Source: JACCTH01 sp050741915
Lineage (GTDB): Bacteria > Actinomycetota > Acidimicrobiia > Spongiisociales > ZC4RG35
NCBI GenBank assembly: GCA_050741915.1
Contig: JBOGEX010000145.1
Span: forward strand, 1-13,919
Direction of reading: 5' to 3'
Length of the DNA stretch: 13,919 nt
Part shown: in pieces, positions 1 to 6,480 of the stretch
Position numbering within the stretch: the stretch's first letter is position 1
How the letters are laid out: each line of letters opens with the position of its first letter
Translations under genes and position numbers: made by a program
The notes under the pieces: model-generated
Told to the model about the DNA's origin: nothing
What the model saw: only the letters and a program-made list of their open reading frames with translations
Database searches by the model: none

Positions 1-26
1 TCTCACGCATCCTGCGATGACCCCTA

Positions 27-117
27 CCGGAACGATGTCCGGCCAGAAACCACCCTCCCTCAGCGGAACGATCTCCTGCTAGAACCAAACCGCCACCTCA
101 AGCGGAACGATGTCCTG
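27..117 (+). repeat. Three imperfect direct repeats (core CGGAACGATSTCC)
   Basis: A 13-base core, CGGAACGATGTCC, occurs at 28-40, 64-76 (with ATCTCC) and 103-115. Start-to-start spacing is 36 and then 39 bases, and the sequence between the cores is unrelated. Multiple short repeats spaced a few turns of helix apart are typical of transposase-binding ends of some insertion sequences (for example IS21-like ends) and of multi-site operators. No transposase gene is visible beside them inside the window, so the assignment to an element end is an inference. The window edge cuts off whatever lies to the left. Confidence 0.5.
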
Positions 118-238
118 TCGGTCAAGACCTAGGGAGGCCAGTACGAGGGTCGGTCGCAACGAACGGTGCCCGTGCGGATCAGGTCTCAAGTACAAGCACT
201 GCCACGGCCCAGCCAGCTGCCAGCCCGGCAGCGCATAG
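110..238 (+). CDS. Mini-ORF with SEC-C zinc-binding motif (probable remnant)
   Basis: A 42-residue reading frame contains GRNERCPCGSGLKYKHCHG at about residues 15-33. This is an almost perfect SEC-C motif (CxCxSGxxxxxCH), the small zinc knuckle found at the C-terminus of SecA and of many unrelated proteins. The frame opens at 83 after a TAG, and its first ATG (110) lies inside the third direct repeat, so the start is probably not native. There is no clear ribosome binding site. Sequence before the motif shows no SecA-like or other recognisable domain. The likeliest reading is the C-terminal stub of a larger SEC-C protein cut by recombination; a genuine micro-protein is possible but less likely. 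Confidence 0.45.
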   Translation: MSCRSRPREASTRVGRNERCPCGSGLKYKHCHGPASCQPGSA

Positions 239-446
239 TGCCGGATAGCGCGCGGGTGAATCTGTGAGTTTCGGGTTTAGCCAGCGCGCGTTATGCGCTA
301 TCTCGGGAGATGAGTTAGGACACGATCTCCGCAACAACGGTGCGAAGGTCAGCTGTGGACCGCCTGATGGACTCCAGCCCGCGATAACAGCGTCACCCCT
401 CAACACATCACCCGGGCTCCTCCCTGGGAGCCTCGTCTTATGATCG
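239..446. other. Non-coding leader upstream of the HD-GYP/LuxR gene
   Basis: No convincing gene is seen here. There is an 8-base inverted repeat, GATAGCGC at 244-251 and GCGCTATC at 295-302, and a shorter one, GGAGAT at 306-311 and ATCTCC at 325-330. Either could belong to a regulatory region or to an old element junction. No strong -35/-10 pair could be assigned. Confidence 0.3.
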
Positions 447-2006
447 ATGAAGGTGGTTGATCGAGCAGGCATTAAGGCGGACCGGGTGCGGGCGGCGGAG
501 CTGGTGGCCGCCCTGTGCTTGGCGACCGATCTGGGGATGGGCTTCCCCTTTGAGCACGGCCTTGAGGCGACGTTGATGACGATGCGTCTGGCCGAGTTGC
601 TTGAGGTGGACGCGGACATCGCCGCCGACACCTTCTACGCCAGTCTGCTCATGTATGTCGGATGCACCACCGACGCCGACTTGTCGTCACGTACCTTCCC
701 TGGAGGTCTGACGGTGAACATGACCCCGGTCGAGTACGGATCCTCGAGCGAGCGTCTGACTGCAGCGGTTAGGGCTGTCACCCCGCCCGGTGTCTCCTTC
801 GGCCGGCGGCTATACGAGCGGGCTTACCGGCTTCCGACGGCTGCCCAGTTCCAGAAGCCGCACTACGCCGCACTATGTGAGGTGGCGGAGATGCTGGCCG
901 AGCGGCTCGGCCTCCCCGCCTCGATCAGTCGTCTCTTCTCCCGCCTGACTGAACGCTGGGACGGCCAGGGCGTTCTCGGCCGGGCTGCCGGAGAGGAGAT
1001 TCCCCTTCCGCTTCGCATCGCCCAGGTTGCCCGGGACGCGGCATACCAGCGCCTGGTCCACGATCCTGACGAGGTGGTGGACGTGATCTGGGCCCGTGCG
1101 GGTATGGCGTTCGACCCTGCCGTCGCGGAGCGGTTCACCGAGGCCTCCGGGGAGGTGCTGGCGGCCGCCGAACAGCCGGCATGGGAGGGGGTTCTCGCCG
1201 CCGAGCCGAAGCCGTGGCTCGAACTCTCCGGCCAGGGGATCGACCGGGCTCTCGGTGCTATAGGGAACTTCTCAGATCTTGTCTCCCCATACCTGTCCGG
1301 CCACTCGGCCCGTGTCGCCAAGCTCGCCGCCCGGACAGGACAGGTCGACGGCCTCCCTCCTGATGAGGTCACTGAGGTGCGCCGGGCAGGGTTGGTGCAT
1401 GACCTGGGACGGGTGGCGGTGAACCCAAAGATCTGGGGGAAGGAGGGTCAGCTGAGCGTCGACGACTGGGAGCAGGTCAGGCTGCACCCCTATCACACCG
1501 AGCGGATCCTCCACCGCTCACCCTTCCTCGCCGGGGTCGGCTCCATCGCCTGCTGCCATCACGAGCGCCTGAACGGGGGCGGATACCATCGCCGGCTCGG
1601 AGCCTCGGCGCTCTCCCCCGCGGCACGGCTCGTCGCCACGGTCGACGCCTTCTGTGCCATGACCGAGCCGCGAGCTCACCGGCCCCGGCTTGGACCCGAG
1701 GAGGCGGCAAAGACCCTCACCGCCGAAGCCGACAAGGGCTGCCACGACCCCGATATAGTCGCCGCCGTCCTGGAAGTGGTCGGCCTACCCCCACCTCCCA
1801 TCCGCCGTCCAGCGGGCCTGACCGAACGCGAGGCGGAGGTGCTTGGCTTGATCGCCCGTGGCCTCCAGACCAAGCAGGTGGCTCGTACCCTGGATATCTC
1901 GGCCAAGACCGCCGACAACCATCTCCAGAGCGCCTACCGCAAGATCGGGGTGTCGACCCGAGCGGCGGCCACCCTGTTCGCGATGGAGCATGGGATGGTG
2001 TCTTAG
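447..2006 (+). CDS. Tandem HD / HD-GYP domain protein with C-terminal LuxR-type HTH
   Basis: Predicted cytoplasmic signalling protein of 519 residues. Residues about 265-445 form an HD-GYP-type metal phosphohydrolase: GHS at 285-287, the metal pair HD at 318-319 in LVHDLGRV, HPYH at 347-350, HHER at 371-374 and GGGYH at 377-381 (GYP is read as GYH). HD-GYP enzymes typically hydrolyse cyclic di-GMP or related nucleotides. Residues about 35-235 look like a degenerate copy of the same fold: LMYVGC at 68-73 stands where HDxGC is expected, and ERWDGQGVLG at 169-178 resembles the GYP region. Residues about 457-517 are a GerE/LuxR DNA-binding domain (LTEREAEVLGLIARG, then KTADNHLQSAYRKIGV). This suggests direct coupling of nucleotide turnover or sensing to transcription. 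ATG 447 is the first in-frame start; its ribosome binding site is weak, so the start is moderately sure. Catalytic activity is inferred. Confidence 0.85.
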   Translation: MKVVDRAGIKADRVRAAELVAALCLATDLGMGFPFEHGLEATLMTMRLAELLEVDADIAADTFYASLLMYVGCTTDADLSSRTFPGGLTVNMTPVEYGSSSERLTAAVRAVTPPGVSFGRRLYERAYRLPTAAQFQKPHYAALCEVAEMLAERLGLPASISRLFSRLTERWDGQGVLGRAAGEEIPLPLRIAQVARDAAYQRLVHDPDEVVDVIWARAGMAFDPAVAERFTEASGEVLAAAEQPAWEGVLAAEPKPWLELSGQGIDRALGAIGNFSDLVSPYLSGHSARVAKLAARTGQVDGLPPDEVTEVRRAGLVHDLGRVAVNPKIWGKEGQLSVDDWEQVRLHPYHTERILHRSPFLAGVGSIACCHHERLNGGGYHRRLGASALSPAARLVATVDAFCAMTEPRAHRPRLGPEEAAKTLTAEADKGCHDPDIVAAVLEVVGLPPPPIRRPAGLTEREAEVLGLIARGLQTKQVARTLDISAKTADNHLQSAYRKIGVSTRAAATLFAMEHGMVS

Positions 2007-2019
2007 GGAGAACTCCCTA
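2004..2019. promoter_or_regulatory. Interrupted palindrome TAGGGAG-AA-CTCCCTA
   Basis: Perfect 7-base arms (2004-2010 and 2013-2019) are separated by only two bases. It begins on the stop codon of the HD-GYP/LuxR gene and lies about 37 bases before the SRPBCC start. The two-base gap is too tight for an RNA hairpin loop, so a dimeric-protein operator is more plausible than a terminator. The binding protein is unknown. Confidence 0.4.
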
Positions 2020-2055
2020 TTCCTCGATTCTCGGCCGGGTCGTAGCTTCCCAACT

Positions 2056-2511
2056 ATGCGGATCGAAGAGAGCATCGTCATCAACCGCCCGTCCGAGGAG
2101 GTCTTCGCCTTCTTCCTCGATCGCCGCAACGACAAGCGATGGATGGAGACCGTGGAGTCGTCGGAGTGGACCGACGGGGAGGGACCCGTGGCTCTAGGCA
2201 AAAGAGGACGGATCGTTATGCACACACCCCGCCGGACCGAGTTCGATGACGAGGTCACCGAGTACGAGCCGGGGAGACGAGTCGGTCATCGCATGGTTTC
2301 CGACTCGATGATCATGTTCACCGCCTGCTACGCCGATCCGATCTCCGACGGAACCCGAGCCACAGTCGTGTTCGAGCCCGAGCGTCTCCCCGGCGGTTCT
2401 TTCGGGAAGTTGGTAGCACCGCTCGTGGCGCGCACAGTCCGACGTAACTACCGGGCCGACCTCGCCCGGCTCAAGCGGATCCTCGAAAGCGAAGACGAGA
2501 CCGATACATGA
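2056..2511 (+). CDS. SRPBCC family protein (polyketide cyclase/START-like)
   Basis: A 151-residue cytoplasmic protein of the SRPBCC helix-grip fold, which binds hydrophobic ligands in a central cavity. The N-terminus (IVINRPSEEVFAFFLDRRN) is the standard first strand and helix of this family, followed by RWMETVESSEW and a C-terminal helix with RRNYRADLARLKRILE. Length is normal for a single-domain member. ATG 2056 is chosen because the family pattern begins directly after it, although no strong ribosome binding site precedes it; upstream in-frame codons overlap the previous gene. Its stop overlaps the next start as ATGA, so the two are translationally coupled. Ligand and reaction cannot be read from sequence. 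Confidence 0.85.
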   Translation: MRIEESIVINRPSEEVFAFFLDRRNDKRWMETVESSEWTDGEGPVALGKRGRIVMHTPRRTEFDDEVTEYEPGRRVGHRMVSDSMIMFTACYADPISDGTRATVVFEPERLPGGSFGKLVAPLVARTVRRNYRADLARLKRILESEDETDT

Positions 2512-3119
2512 AGACCCACTCCCTGTATCGGGCGGCCGCGGTCACCCTCGTCCTCAGCGCCGTCCTCACTCTCTCCGGCTTCCTGGCCCACCCGCCGGTG
2601 GACCCAGGCGAGATGACGAGCGCCGTCTGGCAGGTATCCCACCTGGTGCTCTGGATCGGGGGAGCGGCCGGTGTGATGGGGTTAGCGGGCCTGTACCTCC
2701 GCCACCGCATGGAAGCTGGCCTGCTCGGCACGATCGGCGCGGCCCTTGCCACCCTCGGCCTCCTTGCACTCACCGGCGCCTACTACTACGAAGCCGTCAT
2801 CGTCCCCACCCTGGCCATGGAGGCTCCGACGCGGGTGACATCCTTCCCCGGAGGCGACGCCTGGGCCACCTACCGGATGACCATTGCCGCGTCCAGCATC
2901 GCCGCCGGGCTCGGCATCGTGCTGCTTGGTATGGCTTTACTCCGTACCAGGCTGCCCAGCTGGGCGATTGTGGCCGCCGCCATCGGTGGGCTTGGCACAG
3001 GGATCCAGTTTATCCCCCCACGGCCTGTATCACTCGGAGCCGTCGCCCTCCTCGCCCTCGGGCTTGTCGGCCTCGGCTCCGGCCTGTGGAACTCGGCCCC
3101 TACTCCTCAGCCCGGCTGA
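2508..3119 (+). CDS. Six-helix integral membrane protein, unrecognised family
   Basis: A 203-residue protein with about six predicted membrane helices (near residues 9-28, 43-64, 72-94, 124-145, 152-169 and 174-194) and a hydrophilic loop of about 30 residues between helices 3 and 4. It has no enzymatic motif I recognise; small proteins of this shape in Actinomycetota are usually annotated only as hypothetical membrane proteins. Its ATG overlaps the SRPBCC stop by four bases, making a coupled pair: a soluble ligand-binding protein plus a membrane partner. That pairing hints at shared handling of a hydrophobic molecule, which is inference only. The reading frame, GC pattern and clean stop make the gene itself secure. 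Confidence 0.8.
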   Translation: MKTHSLYRAAAVTLVLSAVLTLSGFLAHPPVDPGEMTSAVWQVSHLVLWIGGAAGVMGLAGLYLRHRMEAGLLGTIGAALATLGLLALTGAYYYEAVIVPTLAMEAPTRVTSFPGGDAWATYRMTIAASSIAAGLGIVLLGMALLRTRLPSWAIVAAAIGGLGTGIQFIPPRPVSLGAVALLALGLVGLGSGLWNSAPTPQPG

Positions 3120-3286
3120 ACCGACTCAGATGAGAGGACGCGGGCGACAGCCGGATTCGAGGCACTGATAATCACCAGCACCGATCACCAATTCTGCAGC
3201 GACAGCGCTCAATAAGTTCAGGTATACCCGATCGGCACGTCATGGCGCTGACGACTGCGCTCTAGCTTGTGATTACCGGAAAGACG
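3120..3286. other. Gap after the SRPBCC/membrane-protein pair
   Basis: No gene recognised. No convincing rho-independent terminator is visible behind the stop at 3119. Base composition drops in GC from here on relative to the genes to the left. Confidence 0.35.
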
Positions 3287-3436
3287 ATGCCGCACGAACT
3301 GTTCGACAAGATGACCGCTGATGGAATGCGAGACATCCGTGATGGGCGCATCAGAGCCGAGTCACTGCTAGCGAGGGCGGCCGTTGGGGTCTTTCCCTCG
3401 TCTTCAGACCCGTTGGTCCACTCCGGGACGAACTAG
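3287..3436 (+). CDS. Possible small protein, 49 residues
   Basis: ATG 3287 is preceded by a purine-rich GGAAAG at 3278-3283, close to the start. The first 30 residues (beginning MPHELFDKMTADGMRDIRDG) are charged and amphipathic, as in a real small protein, while the last 15 are low-complexity and may be read-through of decayed sequence. It could be a small regulator, an antitoxin-like protein or the N-terminal stub of a broken gene. I do not recognise the family. Low confidence. Confidence 0.25.
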   Translation: MPHELFDKMTADGMRDIRDGRIRAESLLARAAVGVFPSSSDPLVHSGTN

Positions 3437-3462
3437 CCGACCTGACAGCAGGGGCCGCCACT

Positions 3463-3978
3463 GTGCTGGGTGAGCACCACTGGCGAACTGGTAGTCATGG
3501 TGCCGCCCACATGACGATCCGTGCACTCGAACCCCACTCGATGAGACCACGGAGCGCCAAGAACGTCGACCGTTACGTCGCTGCAGTAAGACGCACGGCT
3601 CGGGGTATCGACTCGATCTCGTTCGAGCTTCAAGAACTGGCGGCTTCCTCGGGAACCTTGATGGCATGCGCAGAGGACATTGCTGGAGACGCCCAAAAGT
3701 TGCGCCACCGTCTTCAGGTCGAGCTAGGCGACGACGGATGGCTGGAAAACAACTACTTCAAGACCGGGCGAGATCCGATCTGGTGCATCACCCTGATCAA
3801 TCTCACCGGGCCACTCTTAGGTACGAGGCGATTCATCGAATGGTTTGAAGCCAACCACAAACGAAGAATTGGAGAGGAAGTGTTTTCACAGGTGGATGTC
3901 TGCCGCTGGCAGTTCGATGGATCCAGAATGATGCCCAACGTCGTGGCGTCAGTCAGTCTCGATCACAAGAGCGATTGA
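3463..3978 (+). CDS. Hypothetical protein, unrecognised
   Basis: An open frame of 171 residues from GTG 3463; ATG 3511 (155 residues) and ATG 3541 (145 residues) are alternative starts, and none has a good ribosome binding site. The part from about residue 35 looks protein-like: a helical stretch (VDRYVAAVRRTARGIDSISF), then DDGWLENNYFKTGRDPIWC and IEWFEANHKRRIGEEVFSQV. It is soluble with no signal peptide or membrane helix and no motif I can tie to a family. It stands alone between two gaps and uses a lower-GC codon mix than the genes at 447-3119, which fits an acquired orphan gene. Confidence 0.5.
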   Translation: MLGEHHWRTGSHGAAHMTIRALEPHSMRPRSAKNVDRYVAAVRRTARGIDSISFELQELAASSGTLMACAEDIAGDAQKLRHRLQVELGDDGWLENNYFKTGRDPIWCITLINLTGPLLGTRRFIEWFEANHKRRIGEEVFSQVDVCRWQFDGSRMMPNVVASVSLDHKSD

Positions 3979-4417
3979 GGCGATCGCGGCTAGCGCAGAT
4001 CAACAGTTCTCGAGCGGAATCGCCTATATCTGAGACCGCAACCGATCGGCATGCCTGAAGAGTGGGCGCCTGTCAAGTGGCGTTTTCCCTGGTCGGCTTT
4101 GGGCTTGGGACGCGTGCGACTGTCGGCGGTGGCCGTCGTTGGATGGATTTCGGTTGATGACGGTTGCGGTCGCCGGCACCTAATCCCCGCTAGTGCGGTT
4201 GCAGCACGCGGGGGTGTGCATGGTCATGCCTTCGCCAGCCTCCCACTCGGGGACGACTGCCTTGTCTCGGCCCGGGAACCCGCGACCTAAACCCTCTGAT
4301 CGGGCTGGCCTTTCGATCACGCCGTGGACGCGCCCAGATGAGCGTCGGGGCCGGTTCGCGAAACGAGGTGGCGAGCATCAGACCGCCAGGGGGAAGGCGA
4401 GATCGACATCGCAGCCC
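3979..4417. other. Gap with no supported gene
   Basis: Open frames here (4051-4290 and 4193-4564 on the plus strand) have random-looking composition and no start signals, so I do not call them. The only structure seen is an imperfect hairpin at 4185-4213: CCCCGC pairs with GCGGGG, with an inner TGC-GGTT-GCA stem. It could be a degraded recombination site or chance in GC-rich DNA. Confidence 0.35.
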
Positions 4418-5005
4418 TCACCGGGGGGCCGACGGAATTCCGTAGGTCAGGCCGACCCTGCCAGATTTCAATTCCTTCGACTCGACAAGACTCATCATGT
4501 GCCGTTCCGTCACATGCTCGAACAGAGCCTTTCCCCCACCCAGGACAAGCGGATGCACTATTAGCCGGAGTTCATCGATCAAGCCGAGATTCATCAAGCT
4601 AGAGATAAACATGGCTCCGCCCACGGCATAGATATCTCTGCCTGGTTGCTTCTTCAAGCGACGGAAGTCTTCGATATCCGTGACGATCCGGGTAGTGTTC
4701 CAGGTAGCTGTCTTCAGCGTGCTGGACAGGACGATGTGGGGCGTCTTGTCGGCAAAGTGTGCGTATTCGATCTCGCTCTGCGTAGGAACTTTGCCGGTCA
4801 AAGACACAACGTCCTTTGGATTGGCCAAGATCGCCATCCAGTATTGCTCGTAACCGGGATACATGCCGCCACCTAGGATGCAGGTATCGACATGTGCCGG
4901 TAGATCGAAGTCATCGCCCCAATCCGCCACCCAATCCAGCTCTCCGTTTGGCCCCTCGATGAAGCCGTCTAAAGACGTCTGCATGGCTGCGATTATTTGT
5001 CTCAC
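4418..5005 (-). CDS. Dihydrofolate reductase-like (RibD C-terminal domain) protein
   Basis: A 195-residue soluble protein of the RibD_C / dihydrofolate-reductase-like superfamily, members of which are NADPH-dependent reductases acting on pterins, pyrimidines or unknown substrates. Diagnostic segments are the N-terminal strand with AAMQTSLDGFIEGPNGELDW, LGGGMYPGYEQYW, the VGGAMFISSLMNLGLIDEL segment and HPLVLGGGKALFEH near the C-terminus. The start is GTG at 5005: a strong AGGAG lies at 5013-5017 on the complement, seven bases away, and the family pattern starts immediately after. Longer upstream in-frame sequence lacks family similarity. A possible promoter (TTGCCT, 16 bases, TACAAC) lies at 5066-5093. 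No neighbour suggests a folate or riboflavin pathway, so it is probably a stand-alone accessory reductase. Its substrate is unknown. Confidence 0.85.
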   Translation of the reverse strand: MRQIIAAMQTSLDGFIEGPNGELDWVADWGDDFDLPAHVDTCILGGGMYPGYEQYWMAILANPKDVVSLTGKVPTQSEIEYAHFADKTPHIVLSSTLKTATWNTTRIVTDIEDFRRLKKQPGRDIYAVGGAMFISSLMNLGLIDELRLIVHPLVLGGGKALFEHVTERHMMSLVESKELKSGRVGLTYGIPSAPR

Positions 5006-5487
5006 TGGATTTCTCCTTTCAATTTGGTACCGGAGGTCTGGAGACTCCGGCCTGGGTCCACATGCGTTGTACGGATAACCCGAGTCGAGGCAAACCACTC
5101 GCATGAGAACCGCCGAGCGACCAAGTCCGGTCAATCCACGCTGGAAGATTCGCCCTGCCACTGTTACTTGTCCCGGGCGCTCGACAACAGCTTCCGCCTT
5201 CTAGCGCCGGTGCATGCCGAGTTGATTCCCCACTACCGGCGAGAGCGGTGGTGACTCCCACGTTTTCGACGAACGATCGTGGCAAATGCCGCCCGAAGTC
5301 CCGACTTAAGCGCGCCGGTCCTGTCTCTGTCACTTGACGGCTGCTTCGATGATGAACGCTTATGTCGCTGTTGCACGCGACATCGGGCCCATCCATCGGG
5401 GATGCTGCTTGCGGGGCAATAGGGCCGGAGGGCGGCAAGCTCCACCTGACCACCCGTAGACTGATCTGAGCGCCCGATGCCACCGAA
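5006..5487. other. Long gap without a supported gene
   Basis: About 480 bases between the two minus-strand genes. Open frames on both strands are rich in Arg, Ser and Pro, as expected for non-coding high-GC DNA, and have no start signals or motifs. Apart from the 5' region of the reductase gene (ribosome binding site and a weak possible promoter at 5066-5093) I see nothing definable. Confidence 0.4.
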
Positions 5488-5498
5488 TCACGCATCGG
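5474..5498 (-). terminator. Stem-loop at the end of the ankyrin gene
   Basis: CCGATGC (5474-5480) pairs perfectly with GCATCGG (5492-5498) around an 11-base loop that contains the stop codon of the minus-strand ankyrin gene. There is no clear U-tract, so it is either a weak terminator or a 3'-end stabilising hairpin. Confidence 0.35.
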
Positions 5499-6210
5499 CA
5501 GATCTACCGCCAACAGTGCTCAACCACCCGACCAGCCTGCTCATCCCGCTTCGTCGCGCCATTTCGAGCGGTGTAAGACCATCCCAGCCTACCCAGTTGA
5601 TATCAGCCCCCTGTTCGAGAAGGAACTCAGCCGCCTCTCGCTGGCCACCGTGGCATGCGCTCCAGAAAGCCTTGGTTACGTCATCCTGATCAGGGTGCGG
5701 CAACGCGGCGAAGGCTGCTTCCAATCGGTCGACCAGGCCGAGGGCAGCCGCGTCCTTCAGACGAGGCCGTGCTCCGCGGTTAACGAGTCTGTGAGCCGCT
5801 TCCCAGTTCCCGAATCCGCAAGCATCCGCCAACGGGTTCCCGCCGCCGAGCACTGCCCCGTTTGCTTCGACGTCAGCTCCATGGTCGAGCAGGGCGTCGA
5901 TCGCGACCACGTCGTTGCTGCTCGCCGCCCAGTGAAGCGGAGTCTCCTCCGCTGGCTGCCCATGCCACCGAGCGTTGACATCGGCGCCGGCAGCGACCAG
6001 CAGAGCGATGACACTGGCGACGTTAGGAAAATGTCCGGGCCAGTCGGTAGCCGCGTGGAGCAAAGTCCGTGAGCATTCTTCCTCACCTATGCGTGCTGTT
6101 GCCAAATCGGGATGGGCATTGAGCAGACGCTCGAGTCCGATGAGATCCCCAGCCTGTGCTGCGGCGGCGGCTGTGACCGCCAACGGGTCGTCGGCTGAGA
6201 TGAGCTTCAC
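5488..6210 (-). CDS. Ankyrin-repeat protein
   Basis: A 240-residue soluble protein made almost entirely of ankyrin repeats, a scaffold for protein-protein contacts. Recognisable units are RTLLHAATDWPGHFPNVASV / LLVAAGADVNAR, TPLHWAASSNDVVAIDALLD / HGADVEA, NPLADACGFGNWEAAHRLVN / RGARP and FWSACHGGQREAAEFLLEQG / ADINWVGWDGLTPLEMARRSG. There is no signal peptide or membrane segment. GTG 6210 is preferred because AGGAG lies on the complement at 6219-6223 with eight bases of spacing; a longer TTG start at 6240 has no such site. A well-formed promoter lies at 6312-6340. Bacterial stand-alone ankyrin proteins of this size are common but rarely characterised, so its partner is unknown. Confidence 0.85.
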   Translation of the reverse strand: MKLISADDPLAVTAAAAAQAGDLIGLERLLNAHPDLATARIGEEECSRTLLHAATDWPGHFPNVASVIALLVAAGADVNARWHGQPAEETPLHWAASSNDVVAIDALLDHGADVEANGAVLGGGNPLADACGFGNWEAAHRLVNRGARPRLKDAAALGLVDRLEAAFAALPHPDQDDVTKAFWSACHGGQREAAEFLLEQGADINWVGWDGLTPLEMARRSGMSRLVGWLSTVGGRSADA

Positions 6211-6311
6211 TCCGTCTTCTCCTCTAGTTTCCGCGGCCAAAAGCCTGCCGAGCCAACCGTCCGCTCCTTCCGCTACTCGGCAATGTCTGGCCAGGCAGAT
6301 TTGCGGAGGCG

Positions 6312-6340
6312 ACTATACCCTACAGAGGGTACATAGTGAA
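6312..6340 (-). promoter_or_regulatory. Promoter with palindrome in the spacer, upstream of the ankyrin gene
   Basis: On the minus strand, TTCACT (complement of 6335-6340) and TATAGT (complement of 6312-6317) are exactly 17 bases apart, a near-consensus sigma-70-type promoter. The spacer holds a palindrome with arms TACCCT/AGGGTA (6316-6321 and 6326-6331, four-base centre) that overlaps the -10 box, the usual place for a repressor site. Transcription would start near 6305, giving a 5' leader of about 95 bases before the GTG at 6210. The regulator is unknown. Confidence 0.5.
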
Positions 6341-6480
6341 TCTAATACATCAGTGTGGGAATCGAAGTGCGACCTTGAGTGGCACGGAGCGATCGACGAT
6401 TCTCGTTGTCTGGGGTGCCTTGTATTGGAAGTGGACATCCGTGTTATGTCTGAATCCGGTGTTGCCCGACCTCATGTCCG

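Noticed and set aside
244..302. GATAGCGC/GCGCTATC inverted repeat as an attachment site or element end
   Set aside because: Eight-base arms separated by 43 bases can arise by chance in this composition, and no recombinase is nearby.
863..1372. Long open frames opposite the HD-GYP/LuxR gene
   Set aside because: They lie wholly inside a well-supported gene and have Arg/Ser/Pro-rich random composition; they are third-position GC shadows.
4185..4213. Imperfect hairpin considered as an integron attC or a terminator
   Set aside because: No GTTRRRY/RYYYAAC boxes and no U-tract; flanking genes have opposite orientations, unlike a cassette array.
4193..4564. 123-residue plus-strand open frame
   Set aside because: Overlaps the end of the reductase gene on the other strand, with no motif or ribosome binding site.
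5019..5513. 164-residue minus-strand open frame upstream of the reductase
   Set aside because: No domain, no start signal, and it overlaps the reductase ribosome site; composition is that of non-coding high-GC DNA.
6211..6240. Longer ankyrin protein from a TTG at 6240
   Set aside because: The ten extra residues have no repeat character, and the AGGAG lies inside them, correctly spaced for the GTG at 6210.
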